Below the pieces are notes generated by a model that saw nothing but the letters and a program-made list of their open reading frames with translations, was not told the origin of the DNA and searched no databases. From positions 124,001 to 188,000 of the forward strand of contig NW_026516746.1 in NCBI RefSeq assembly GCF_025766255.1: a stretch of DNA of 64,000 nt, read 5' to 3'. Below are positions 11,035 through 25,379 of the stretch, one piece after another. Position numbers and translations under genes: made by a program. This stretch comes from Zychaea mexicana (Eukaryota; Mucoromycota; Mucoromycetes; Mucorales; Lichtheimiaceae). How positions within the stretch are numbered: position 1 is the first letter of the stretch; each line of letters opens with the position of its first letter.

Positions 11035-13419
11035 ACTTTTTGCATTCGATTGTGCGGTAAGAGAAAAAAAAGTGGGGGACTAATAAAAAGAATTAAATTA
11101 ATAAAAATATGAAGGAAAATATAAAGGTACGACAACCTGTCTCTCTCTCTCTCTTCCTTTTTGCGGCGTTCACCCTTTCAAATGCTCCACTTGTACGACG
11201 TGCATGTTCTCCCGTTTCCGCATCGAATTTTTTAAAACTTGCACTCTTGTTTGCATCACAATTTTTGCTCGAATGCAAACAAACTGCCCCACACTATTCA
11301 TTGCAACCTCTTTCATTTGAATATGCTTTCTCATTTCAACAATAACCATCAAAATGGGGTGGGGGGCTCAATATTTAAAATACGCGCCTGCCAATAGCGT
11401 TAACTGTCACCAAAATTTAGGGGATATGATACATGGATAAGGAGCGTGAAGACAGGTGATGATTGACAGACGGACAAGGAAGAAGTATTAGGAAAGTCTC
11501 TTCTTTTTGCGAACCTCTTCCGACAGTGCTTAAGATTACTATGCCCGTCGGACGAGTTATATTATCCTGACGACTCGTTTTGTATCTTATGGTCATGAAT
11601 GTTGAAGAAAAAACCCCAGTCCACTTAGAGCCCATCGCCGCTCGAGCATGCTGTTCTTACTGGAGCGTGTCTATTACTGTGTCATATAAAGTAAATAACT
11701 GTTATCTATTCAAGAGTTTATGATAAGTGCATGAAGTACTTCATTCAGGTAATGGTAGTTTGTCTAATGAATATAATCAGCATTTGCGACCTCAGCGGTG
11801 TAACCAAGTTTTTCACGTGACAAATTCAGGGTGCGACGAATGACAGTTAGTCAACACCAAGCTTCATCCCGTCCAGCCCCTCAGGTTAAACCTTGGCTTC
11901 TTGGCAGCATCCAAGCAAGATTGACATAGAATATATACTTCCATTTTTTATTTCAATCTAAATAAATAATAAAAATCGCATCTTCGACGCATGGGCTTTT
12001 TACGAAAACATGTTGCCTTGCCTAGGAACCATGTATGAGCCATTCAAGAGAGTGCTGAGTACACATACTGCTGTTGAAATTGCTGACCATGCAGCTGTAA
12101 TTATTGACAATCTTTTATAGCTCCGTAGCGTATCTTTTTTGGCGACGATCATCAGTATCAAACGCCAAATTGTATTGCTCGACAGACTTACAGCTTTTTA
12201 ATCGAAGCATTGGCGTTAGTACAGCTTTATCAAAAGGGGATTTGTAATTTTCGATAAGAGTGTCATGGACAACTATGTTATCAGGTTCATCCAAATGACA
12301 GCCTCGCCAAATAACACCTCCTCGTCTACTATACGTAGTTATCTTTTACTCTTCCTCCTTCATCTTCTTATTCTTTATGCTTATGATAATAATTGGCTGA
12401 TGCCGCACTCAAGTCAACACTAATTACCTTCTTACTTTCTTTTCACATTATCGCATAAGCAGTGATCAAGTATTTATTATACAATGATGCATTCTCTGAT
12501 ACTGAGTGCACTTATAATATACTGGTAGTTTGTAGTGGCTTTAATAAATCATTTCGGTAAGAAGTAGTTGTGAACTCTTAAACTGAGTGAGTATGATTGA
12601 CCTGTGGGTGCTGATCAATAGAATATAGTGACAAGATTTTGGTGAAGGTTTCGACCCAGCTGGCAGTAAAGCTTAAATTTTTGGGAATGATTCCGCATGC
12701 ATACATGGCAATGCAGTATGATTATAAAAGTTCTTGGCTTGCGGTTTCAACGGGGAGCTGTGAGGTTGATGCTCGCACATGCCCTTTGAGTCTTTAGCTT
12801 CCGTCAGCCTTTTGATCGCTATATCGACAATGACAGCCAATATTTTTTCTCGCTTTTTAACTCCAAGTCGAACTTTAGCTGCTGTACGATCATGTTCCTG
12901 GCGCGTCTTGTTCTGCTTTTGTACGGTCTTGGCAACCTTGGCTTAAAAACACCTGTATTAGCTCAAGTCGTAAAAGAAACATAATCAGCTCTTGATCCCG
13001 CGTCTTGAACAGCACTGGCACGACAACTTACCACTCGCGTTGAAGGGACATTATAGAGTTTGGTATGCTGTCGAACTGCCTTATACAGAACAATTGTCTG
13101 ATCTTGGAAAAAACATGTCGTCCCCAAAGCTAAAAATGACCCCCAGCGATTTTTTTCCCTTTGCTTTCTTTTTACTTTTATCATGTCCTTCTAGTCTTCT
13201 TCTCTCGCAGCTTTCGATGTGCAGGGAGCAACCTTTGCAGAGACGTACAAACAGTCGACAACCGAAAGTACGTTTCAGCCTTTCCAACTACCACTTTAGG
13301 ACCAGTGTAATTTGATCTTTCGCTTCACGCAAACCCAAGTATGTACTTACTGAACTTTGTAAAGTAAATGAACTTGATCTTCGTAGCATTTGCATTGACT
13401 CATAAATAAGCCTTTAGAT
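11035..13419. other. 2.4-kb gene-poor region 5' of the RA-PH gene
   Basis: Includes the RA-PH promoter (CT repeat near 11140-11153). No frame with family resemblance was found. The minus strand at about 12770-12955 reads a short Lys/Arg-rich piece (AKTVQKQNKTRQEHDRTAA) with no known match. Likely decayed transposon sequence leading into the locus at 13.4 kb. Confidence 0.4.
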
Positions 13420-13574
13420 TCTGGAAATCACTCGTGAATTGGAGTTACCTTTAGTTTTTGTCTTCAGGGAAGATGATGTGAGACATCGTTTCCGTGTCTC
13501 AAGCGTCGAGGCTTTGGCGATTTGCCCGCGTCGTTTGGCGTATCCAGCGCGTTTGGAGGACTTGAGCGTTGCTG

Positions 13575-13760
13575 AACTTTTGGCAATGTATCTCAAACGG
13601 AAGCAAACGACAGTTGTCCGTGGCAACAGAGGTAGGGAAAAGATCTACTTCTTTTTTACCGCCAATGGCAATCACAGTAGCTGTGGGTTACCAGTACAAG
13701 CGGTTAGTATTGGGTTGTTCAGACAGCAATATGCATTGTTTATTTGATCATAAGCTAAGA
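13575..13760 (+). pseudogene. Possible helicase Walker-A fragment between transposase pieces
   Basis: The frame reads ATEVGKRSTSFLPPMAITVA, which resembles the P-loop region (A/TG-x-GKS-x-x-F-x-LP) of RecQ-like helicases carried by fungal mobile elements. Degraded: GxGKS is altered. Weak on its own; supported only by the helicase-like piece at 13955-14474. Confidence 0.25.
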
Positions 13761-13954
13761 AGCAATTTGCACAGCGCCCCACCCTCATTTACAGAATGTC
13801 CCTTAAGCAAATTCTTTCGATCCTTCAAAACACTATCAAGCATGATTTGGATATCGCTCCCCAGTCCAGGAAGAAGAACTAGAGGTGACAATGGAGTCCA
13901 TCGTCCAGCAAATGAACTGAGCATCATGTTCAATGGTGTCATCAATGAGTGATA

Positions 13955-14474
13955 TTTTGCTCATGTACCTTGTCCTCGTCCGCCCTTTTGAACGGTATGT
14001 ATTGTATTCTTGTTTTTTTTTGCCAAAGCGCGCTTCACAATGTGTTGAATTTGCGATGCTGGTTTGCTGATTTGCCCAAATTGTTGAAATTGAATCGTTT
14101 GCAGTTTCACCTTCAAGGAGACCCGCGCTGGTGAGGATGTCCAGGCCGGCATTGAAAACTACCAGAACTTTTTGTTCGTGGCCAACGGCAACGTCGTTAC
14201 AGGTAGTGAGCTCAGTAAGAAGCTACATCGGTACGTATATACATGTCAGTTAAGAAAAACCCAACAACAGTGCACATAATTAAATAATATACTTGCCTTT
14301 TTTAAACATGCATCAACAGTTGCTTGAAGGACTTTGCTGGAGCTGGACTTGGCCTCCAAGGATACCGCCAAGTAGCCACGTTCTTCATGCGCCATCATTT
14401 ACAAAAAAGCAGAGCTTTTTTGGAAAGCCCACAGGAGATCCGTGGTGACCCGGTTTCAGAAATACTTGTATAAC
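13955..14474 (+). pseudogene. Helicase-like C-terminal fragment of a mobile-element RecQ-type protein
   Basis: With two introns (about 13998-14103 and 14232-14320) the plus strand reads LLMYLVLVRPFER, then TFKETRAGEDVQAGIENYQN, FLFVANGNVVTGSELSKKLH, and AGLGLQGYRQVATFFMRHHL, ending in a stop around 14474. The order 'RPFE ... FLF-NG ... S-L ... G-GL--YRQV' is what I associate with the tail of RecQ-like helicases found in fungal transposon-associated genes. It sits inside the Harbinger-like gene, after its VINE residues. Family call is from pattern memory only. Confidence 0.4.
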
Positions 14475-15390
14475 AAGTATTACAAGCTGCTGTTGCTCAC
14501 TGAAACGCAATTCACTCGTGAGCGACTGCAGCTTTTTGCTGATGCGATCCATCAGAAAGGTACGTACTGCTATATACAAACGACTTACCAGACCATACGG
14601 ATAAATAAGTGCTGAGCGAGTATCTTTATAGGCGCTCCGTTGAGTAATTGCGTCGGCTTCATCGACGGCACTGTGAGGGCTATTTGTAGGCCCACTACAA
14701 ACCAGAACCCGGTGTACAATGGCCACAAGGTATGCTGTGTGTTTGGTTCTTTTATGCGCTATTTATCTTCTCCAGCTATTGGACATACACTACTCCAACA
14801 ACACGATGACTGATGTATACAATGCATACTAGCACAAGCATGCTGTGAAGCATCAGACCGTCACAACGCCTGATGGCATCACAACATGTCTCTATGGCCC
14901 CATCTGTGGTGCTCATCACGATGGGTACTTGCTGACCGAGTCCCAGCTTCTCCCAGAGCTGGAGAGAAGGCTCAACTTTGCTGATGGCGCCAAGTTCATT
15001 CTTTACGGTGACCCGGCATACCGCCGTCATCAGAACTTGGTAGCACCATTCAGCTTGCCACATGGTGAGTACTGTGCAATACTATATTGTCATATACTAT
15101 ATACTAAACGCGTTAAATGATTATAAGGTGATGAGACAAGTCCAGAAGCTGTTCACAACAAAAAGATGTCGAAGGTCCGGATCGGTGTGGAATGGGAGTT
15201 TGGACGTACCGTCAATCTCGTTGCCTTTCTGGACTAGCAGAAGAATCAAAAGCTTCTGTTAAGTCCAGTAGGCATGTATTATATTGTCGGTACTATAAAC
15301 AAGAAAAATGTAAATATGCACATGGCCAAAAGAAGATTTATATTGTAAGTTTTAAGAAAATTGTAAAAACAATAATTGTAATAGAATTCA

Positions 15391-15731
15391 TTTGTAATAA
15401 AAAAAATAAAAAATGTAAACATATAAATGAAAAAAAATGTGAGAATGGTTGTATTAGAAGAATATTTCAATTAATAAATAGAATATATTTTTCAAAAATA
15501 AGATTTAGGGAATGAATCCAACTATTGATCCAAATACTATTTTTGAATAGAGAATGTATTGATGCAAATACTGCTTTCCGCACCACCACACTACTACCAC
15601 CACCATTGAATAGAACAATAATTTGATTTATGATATGATACTACAAAAATACAAGACGTTTTATAGGGATGAGGGTGTGGGAGGAGAGGGGAAAAAGCTA
15701 CACAAGTACTTGAACATTTGCTCTTGTTTCT
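15391..15731. other. AT-rich tail of the transposase locus
   Basis: Extremely A/T-rich (runs of AAAATGTAAA type) after the end of the transposase frame, then mixed sequence. Could include the 3' terminus of the element; no clear terminal inverted repeat was found. Confidence 0.35.
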
Positions 15732-16325
15732 TCACAACATCTTCAAGATGTTAAAGACGTGCATCCACTCGTTGGCCGCCTTTACGAACCGTGCACGCTG
15801 GCTCCTAAGTTCTTCTAGGTCTCTTTCTTCTTTGGCTGCATTTCGACTCATCTTGGCTTCGATGAAGTCCTCCTCGTCGAACGACATGTCATTACTGCAG
15901 CCGTCAACGTTCACGACGTCGTCGCTTTCTGCAGCAACTTCGCCTTTGTCTCGTTTTCTCGAGACGCAACGACCCGACAGGGCAGCAGCCTCCAACGTCT
16001 GTTCGTTCTGGATTTTTAGTTGGAGCTTCTGGTCTTTACCTCTTTTATCGCTTGCTCTTTTCCTTCCATTGCTGTTGAGCTGCCAAAAGTACAATGAGTT
16101 ACTTGTGGTATTTATGACGCCGATTACGCCAATAGGGATAACTGCATGGGTGAGATGGTTTGAGGTCTCATATGAGTTTACCAAGGGAATAATTTTAGCA
16201 GACGTTTCCTGCAAAGACGTATGTGGGACACCAGCAGCGCCAGAATTGAGCTTGACGCATTTTATGCGTCTCTTCCCTTTATTCGCATATGTAAATTCAT
16301 AGAGGGGCTGCTTCACCTCTAACAT
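15732..16325 (-). CDS. Unknown 197-residue protein, perhaps the transposon's second ORF
   Basis: A single open frame from ATG at 16325, unusually long for this gene-poor region. The first half is hydrophobic/mixed; the second half is charged, with a basic stretch (NSNGRKRASDKRGKDQKLQ), an acidic stretch (NDMSFDEEDFIEAKMSRNA) and a helical coiled-coil-like C-terminus (EERDLEELRSQRARFVKAAN). PIF/Harbinger elements usually carry a second gene for a Myb/SANT-like DNA-binding partner, often with such a charged helical tail, and this ORF converges on the transposase relic. No Myb helix is visible, so the link rests on position and tail composition only. A further minus-strand ORF at 16449-16640 (LKRAADEYAKALLACIRQAD) could be an upstream exon. 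Confidence 0.35.
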   Translation of the reverse strand: MLEVKQPLYEFTYANKGKRRIKCVKLNSGAAGVPHTSLQETSAKIIPLVNSYETSNHLTHAVIPIGVIGVINTTSNSLYFWQLNSNGRKRASDKRGKDQKLQLKIQNEQTLEAAALSGRCVSRKRDKGEVAAESDDVVNVDGCSNDMSFDEEDFIEAKMSRNAAKEERDLEELRSQRARFVKAANEWMHVFNILKML

Positions 16326-18615
16326 CTACGCCTGCTGTCGCATGTTGATATTGACAACAGCAGCGTCCCAAACCTGTCAGCATCCATGACCGCCTCAAGG
16401 AAATGAATATTTCGCTGGTCATTGGCCAACACATTGCAACGAGTGCTGTCAACGGCCGTGCTCGCCACACCTGTAGATTCGGCAACAGCGAATCTGTCGA
16501 TCCTCAAAACTCTCTATCAACATAAAAAACGGTTTAGACGATGGATCAAGAAATACATATCGTCTAAATGTTAATGTGTCCGCTTGCCGTATACATGCAA
16601 GAAGTGCCTTTGCGTACTCGTCAGCGGCACGTTTCAGCATGACCGAAAGCAGAACATGGCCTTGTGGGTGTTATCAGATCAACTTCTCGACTTGTTGTCA
16701 ACATCGTAACCTATTGAAGTCTCTAATAAATAGGCCACCCAATCAAATCCTTTGCCATGATCTTTACCACCTTCGTTGTCATCGTTGCCCTTTTGTGCGA
16801 ATCAACCCTTCGGCTTTAAACGCCCCTCGTTCCGTAACGAGTGGGAGGCCATACCCTCCCTTTCTTGAACATTTGGGACGTGGCATTAAGCGCTTTTTTC
16901 GTCAAGTAATAAATGTGTATCATTGACGTTTGAAACTGCAACAGCTGCTTTTATGGCGGGATGAACGAGTAAAGAGAATTGCTGATTGCTGCTTCTAGTG
17001 ATGATGACAGATAAACTTGAGGGGTGTACACGTCCCTAGCGCGAAGTCCACAAATGAGAATCAAATAGGTGAAATATGTCCTAAAAGAGTATTGTTTGTT
17101 AATATGTACAATAGCTTCAACATGTCTGGCAAAAACAAAAACCACAATAAGGGGCTATGACGCAGCGTTTCTCTCTCCATCTTTTTACTACCTTTCTATT
17201 GACAAGAATAGTTAATACATTTGTTTATGTAAGTACGGCATTTAGAACACGGTTAATGCAATCACCAACTCGGAAATTCAAGTTGGTTTTGGAAGCCTTC
17301 GTTCTTGTAAAGTGGTTATGATAGAAATAAAATCTCATATGAAAGTAAAAGCGTCTTATGATAGCGACGCTTTGATTATACTGTAAGCTCTGCGATCTAT
17401 CAGTAAGAGAGGATTTCATCCATTGTTTGGTTACAATAATTTTTTGACTGAGATTATATGTGCTGTATATCAGTATGTCATATGCAACATGCAGAGGGCA
17501 AATTGACATGCATCAACACTAGCAAATATTTGGTTAAAAGGTTTTCGCAGCGCATATCATTACCAGTATGTGCTCGGGAAATCCCTTAACAGGACTCTTC
17601 CACGGCACTGAGTAACGATTGTGCATAAGCCCTTCTTGCTCAAAATGAAGGTTGTGGATGATCGGCGTCAGTGCGGCAAATATGAGCTAGATTGAGTGGG
17701 TGGTGGATTATTCCAACTTGTATAATTATATTAGCCAAATCCAGCAAAAACAACATTCGATGATGAAAACTGGTGGTGATTGATGAGAAGTCTCCTTTTC
17801 CATCCCTGTTTTTAAGGAATAGAGTAATATATCGGAGACAATTGTTGATTGTACAGTAGTAGGACAATGTGCCTCTACATAGGACGGTTGCACACACGTA
17901 AAGCAGCAAAAAAAGTCCTGTTCCATTTAAGCTATAAGCTAGGCTCTTGGCGTCTCATGGCTGTTCCCCGATTATCGTAGCTTCTCTTGTTTCTGGGGAC
18001 ACCCAATCGATGATGCTGTATGATGGGTGCAGCGCACATCTCTCCTGGTTGAAACTAACACGCGCGTTTTCATTCTCTTGCAAACAACAGAAACAACGGA
18101 GATTATTAAAAAAAACTTGGTCGAGGAATAATAAACATCCCCAAGAATTAGCTGACATGTTCACATCCCCTCTGTCTCTCCTCGCTCCGGCTTACCTGTT
18201 GACACCCTCACACGCTCACACACACACACACACACAGAAGCATAACATGCGGAGTCACAAACACGCACATGTGGTTTTGGGTTGCTGAGCTTTACAGAGC
18301 CACACATCCCATATATTCTCGCACCTTGGCAACCCGCATTCTCTTTTACGATCTTGTAACCACAGACAAGAACACACACACCACTATTAACTTTGTTTCT
18401 TTTCCTTTTTTCCCTTCGCTTTCTTTCTCTTTCTCTCTCTCTCTCTCCACCCTTTTTCTTTCCTATACGGGGATCGATAAGAAAAGACAAAGTAGTCGCG
18501 TAACGTCGTATTCGACTTCTGCACATTTTTGACTTTGACGAACAACCCAGAACAGAAAAAAAAAAGAGGGCGAACCCCCCCCTAAAAAGAAAAAGCAGCA
18601 GCAGCAGCAGCAGTT
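16326..18615. other. 2.3-kb gene-poor region and PSD2 promoter/leader
   Basis: Contains the unassigned minus ORF 16449-16640 and a hairpin around 16827-16842 (CTCGTTCCGTAACGAG). Towards PSD2 there is a CA repeat at about 18217-18236, a CT-rich tract near 18420-18450, and a CAG run (18595-18612) directly before the start codon, which fit a pyrimidine-rich fungal promoter and leader. No gene recognised. Confidence 0.4.
18217..18236. repeat. (CA)n microsatellite upstream of PSD2
   Basis: About ten CA dinucleotides within a wider CA-rich stretch. Similar CA and CT tracts precede or follow other genes here (43900-43926, 37852-37873). Confidence 0.8.
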
Positions 18616-21600
18616 ATGGAATCAGGCGTATCAAGCGATCCCGGTGTCAATACTACCGCTTCAGAATCCAATGGCGAGACAACCGGCAAAAGTCATCGGA
18701 TGCGGCTCTTTCATAGATCCAAGAGTGGCATTCGCTCCCTCATAAGCCGTCCACACTCACGGACGTCTTCAATTGACAATGAAGCTTCCGATGACAATGG
18801 ACGTGCGCCAACACCGTCGTCATCGTCTTCTACAGACTCGAACGAGCCTGTGCTGCAAGTGTCTATCCTGCGTGCTCGGTATTTGCATCCTAAAATTGAG
18901 GTATATGTAGTTTCTTTATTCGGACTAGCCGAGCTCTTTCTGCAGGGCCACACATACAGCACTTATTACTTGCAAGATATTTAAGCTTTGTGCTTCTTCT
19001 TCTTTGTTACTGTGTGAAAAAATTATAAAATAGGATAGCACCAACTTGAATCCCTACGTGATCGTCAGCTGTGCAGGTCAAAAACAACGGACGCACGTCG
19101 TAAAGAAATCTGAAGACCCTGATTGGCAGTGTACGTTTGATATCAAGCTTCCGCATACTCGCCGGAAACGCCGGCTCTTGTGGAGACACGGCGTTGTCAT
19201 TACCGTCTGCACAAAGGACAGGTTCAAGGCAGAGTTCCTCGGTCAAATCCGGTTCCCTGTCGAAAGACTATTTACGGATAACGCTGTTAATGAGGTAAGA
19301 ATAAAAGTGAAACTGTTTCATGTTTAACGCTTGGCAGCAGTAAGAGGCTCATCCCACATGGTTGAAAAATAGGCAAAGTGGCATGCCATCCAAGAACCAT
19401 CACGCTCAAAGTTCCGCATACGCCGTCGGAAAAACTATGTTGCCGATGAGCAGGCGGGTGAGCTAGAGATTAAGTTTGGACTGACGCATAGCACTGGCGG
19501 TGGTGGTAGTAGCAATGACGACGAGCTGCGGGAAATGTGGGACACGTACCTCGAGCAATATCATCCCATGCAAGAGATCGATAGCGCATCCTTGCAACCT
19601 TCCGACATGGAGCACCTTAATCTATCGGCACCACCGCCATCGCGCCCTCGTTTCAGAAATAGACAGCGGACCAAGAGCGACAATTCACTCGTCAGCAGCA
19701 AACAACAAAAGAAATCCGGCCGCGTAAAGAGGAATTTCAAACGTAGAAAGGATTACATTGCCAAGTTCTATTCAGACGTTGTTGGCGTTGCTTTCTTTGA
19801 GATCTCCCATGCAAATGACCTTCCTCCTGAACGAAATAGTAGGTTTCTCTCCTGCTTTCTCTTGTCTTTTCGAACCGGATCCCGCAATCATACTCATATT
19901 CCTGGTTTGTTCTAGTGACGCGCACCGGGTTCGATATGGATCCATTTGTGATTGTATCATACGGCACATCCACATTCCGCACACGTGCGATCCGACATAA
20001 CCTGAATCCCGTGTGGAATGAAAAGTTGTTTTTCCATGTGCGCGAAAATGAATCAAAGTACAAGCTTAAATTTGCCCTGTACGATAAGGACAAGATTACA
20101 GGCCACGACTATGTCGCATGGAAAGAGTTGGATATTGCAGATATCCTCCACCACGCATCCAAAAAGCAAGAAGGAGAAGACACCGATAGCAACAGCAGCA
20201 ACGAGACAAATAGGATCATCAAGGACGCCTTAGCAACCGATACCCCAGCCGATGCCATTGATGCCAACATGGACATGCACACGGTCGACTTGGAAATGGT
20301 CAACAAGGACCGTTGGCAGGACCGCCATCCAACGTTAACCTTCCGTGTCAAGTTCGTGCCTTATACCAAAATGCGCAAGCTGTTTTGGGTTGCACTTGCC
20401 AAGAACTACAGTGATGATTACATGATTGGTCGTTTGGGTGTATTATCGATGCTCGAAAGTTTGGGCTCGACGATTTCCGAAGCCACCGTCAATGGGTTCT
20501 GGGAGCAGCACAACAAGGATCCAGAAACGGACGAAATGACCTTGGACGAGCTGGTGGAAAGCCTTGAAAATTTCATGCTGTCTGCCGAAATGCCTCCCAC
20601 ACACGAGAGTACTGTGACGGCACTCGATAATAGCGATAGCAGCAGCGAGTTGTCTGATTCCGATATAGTGGAGGATGACGATGTTGATGATGATATCGAG
20701 GAGCTCGAGCTGCTTGACGACTATGACGACCCGATTGAAACGCCATCTTCTGGTATCTCTGAAGAAACGGATGGCGATGAGGTGCTGCTCGAGGCCCAAG
20801 GGGTCCAATATGATGAGCAATCGCATCTCGCGTTCGACATGTCCAGGTCGTCTTCAAGTAACGGCAAGGACGAGTATGAACAGGTGATCCGTTTAGCAGA
20901 ATGTCCGATTTGCCATCGGCCCAATTTGTCGAAGCGGGCGCAGATGGATATTGTGACGCATGTGGCCATGTGTGCTGCCAACGACTGGACGACGGTGGAT
21001 CGGTTCCTGATGGGCGATTTCGTCACTGAGGCTCATGCACAACGCAGATGGTTCGTCAAACTTGTCAGTAAAGTGGGCTACGGACGATACCAACTGGGAA
21101 GGGTAAGCTTATGCCGAGGCACATTCTTTGCGGATTCGGTCACTTTCCATACTAAAATGTTGTTTTTAATAGAACAATGCCAATATTATTGTACAAGATC
21201 GTCGTACCGGCCAATTGATTGAAGAGAGGATGAGTGTCTATGTCCGTTTAGGCATGCGCCTTATTTACAAAGGCATGAAGACCGGCATTCAATCCAAAAC
21301 AGGTAAAGCAACATGACCCATTACTGCTGCTGTACATTCTATCATGAAACAAAACAAACAGAGACTTTGTACTGATGGTTTGCTCTTGGCACTCTCTCAC
21401 GTCATTTGATGACAACAACAACAATAACAAAATTCAGCCCAACGCGTTTTGACCAACATGACATTCAAGCAAGGTCGCCGATACGATTCCCCACATTCAG
21501 CACGAGAAATTGGACCCTTTATCAAGTTCCACAATCTCGATCTGAGCGAAGTGCTCGACCCGCTCGATAGTTTCAAGACATTCAATGAATTTTTCTATCG

Positions 21601-22346
21601 CAAACTGAAACCGGAAGCGCGTCCTTGCGAATGCCCTGACGATCCATCCGTCGCGGTCAGCCCAGCAGACTGTCGAATGATGGCATTTGCCACTATCGAT
21701 GATGCCACACGTCTATGGATCAAGGGCATCGAGTTCAGTGTTGCAAAACTGCTAGATGACCCCGTCGAAGCAGAGGCTTTTGAAGGAGGCGCCTTGGCGA
21801 TCTTCCGATTGGCACCCCAGGATTATCATAGGTAAAAAGAAAGAAAGCTTCAAGTAAGCACGGGATCGTGGTTGCTTACACGCCTCTGTAGATTCCACTC
21901 GCCTGTCGATGGCAAGATTACCGATATCAAGTACATATCAGGACAGTACTATACCGTGAATCCAATGGCTATTCGTACCACACTCGATGTGTATGGTGAC
22001 AATGCGCGCGCTGTCGTGACCCTAGAAACAGAAGCGTTTGGCAAAGTAGCCGTGGTACTGATCGGCGCCATGATGGTGGGTTCCATCGTGTTGACTCCCA
22101 AGACTGGCGATTATTTATCTCGCACAGACGAACTGGGTTATTTTGCATTTGGCGGAAGCACCATTGTTGTTCTGTGGGAGCAAGATACCCTTACTTTCGA
22201 TCGAGACCTGCTCGAGAACTCTGAAAAGACATTGGAAACCTTGGTATGTGTCAACATGTTTATATCAGCTAGAGACATGACTGGCGTTTACTAACTGTGG
22301 ACTTACTTAGGTCCGTGTTGGCAACCGCATTGGCAACCATCCGTGA
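18616..22346 (+). CDS. PSD2: Phosphatidylserine decarboxylase 2, C2-domain type
   Basis: Converts phosphatidylserine to phosphatidylethanolamine at Golgi/endosomal membranes. Eight exons fit: 18616-18900, 19034-19294, 19373-19838, 19916-21102, 21173-21302, 21438-21831, 21892-22243, 22311-22346, giving about 1036 residues, in the range of fungal Psd2. A Ser-rich N-terminus precedes C2 domain 1 ([33 protein letters not shown]) and C2 domain 2 ([50 protein letters not shown]). An acidic linker leads to a Cys/His cluster (CPICHRPN...HVAMC) typical of Psd2. The catalytic part has [24 protein letters not shown] and the self-cleavage motif FGGSTIVVL (GGST) where the serine becomes the pyruvoyl group. 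Start ATG follows a CAG-rich leader. It converges on the MAPK gene. Confidence 0.96.
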
Positions 22347-22773
22347 ATAAAAAAAAGTGAACTTAATATAACACGTAGCTACTAGCATCCATTCTTGTAT
22401 TGTATCATTATCATTACTATATTCTTACTATGTTTTCCGTTTCTTTTTCCCCCTTCAAACGCGATTGTAATATCCATCAATATCCCTACACAACACACTG
22501 TCCATTTCTTCCACACAGCACACGCAAAACATCACCTTTTGAAAGAGCCAATCACTTGTAAATTCTTTTCCTTTGTTTTTGGGTATAAAAACCTGCTATA
22601 ATGTTTTTTTTTAGTTTGATTGATGATTTGAAGAAGAGGAGAAAGTGAAAGAAAGAAAGGTGGATAAGAAAAAGGTTGCGTACTTCTACTCGCATACAGG
22701 TTGAAGAATAAGGGAAGGGCGAAGGGACGAGGGTGGTTGTAGAGAGGACACTAGAGAAAAATAATAGACGGGC
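22347..22773. other. Convergent 3' region of PSD2 and SLT2
   Basis: AT-rich 3' UTRs of two convergent genes, with a purine-rich tract around 22620-22740 (GAAGAAGAGGAG, AGTGAAAGAAAG). No ORF with family resemblance. Confidence 0.55.

Positions 22774-25379
<2,606 letters not shown>

Larger units (their letters stand above)
13425..15390 (+). pseudogene. Broken PIF/Harbinger-like (DDE_Tnp_4) transposase
   Basis: Three collinear pieces resemble Harbinger-family transposases. Piece A (about 13425-13575) reads LEITRELELPLVFVF and FRVSSVEALAICPRRLAYP. Piece B (about 13890-13950) reads RPANELSIMFNGVINE. Piece C (about 14450-15390) reads YLYNKYYKLLLLTETQFTRE, then NCVGFIDGTVRAICRPTTNQ (catalytic Asp in GFIDGT), GITTCLYGPICGAHHDGYL, YGDPAYRRHQN (second Asp), and KMSKVRIGVEWEFGRTVNL with the catalytic-Glu region VEWEFG. 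Two Trp-type positions are now TAG: at NAY*HKHAVKHQ (about 14829) and FLD*QKNQKLL (about 15236). Stretches of about 320 and 500 bases of other sequence separate A/B and B/C. The element is therefore inactive as read; family assignment is strong, boundaries are not. Confidence 0.8.

Noticed and set aside
20443..20826. Long minus-strand ORF opposite PSD2
   Set aside because: Shadow of the codon bias of the real PSD2 exon on the other strand.
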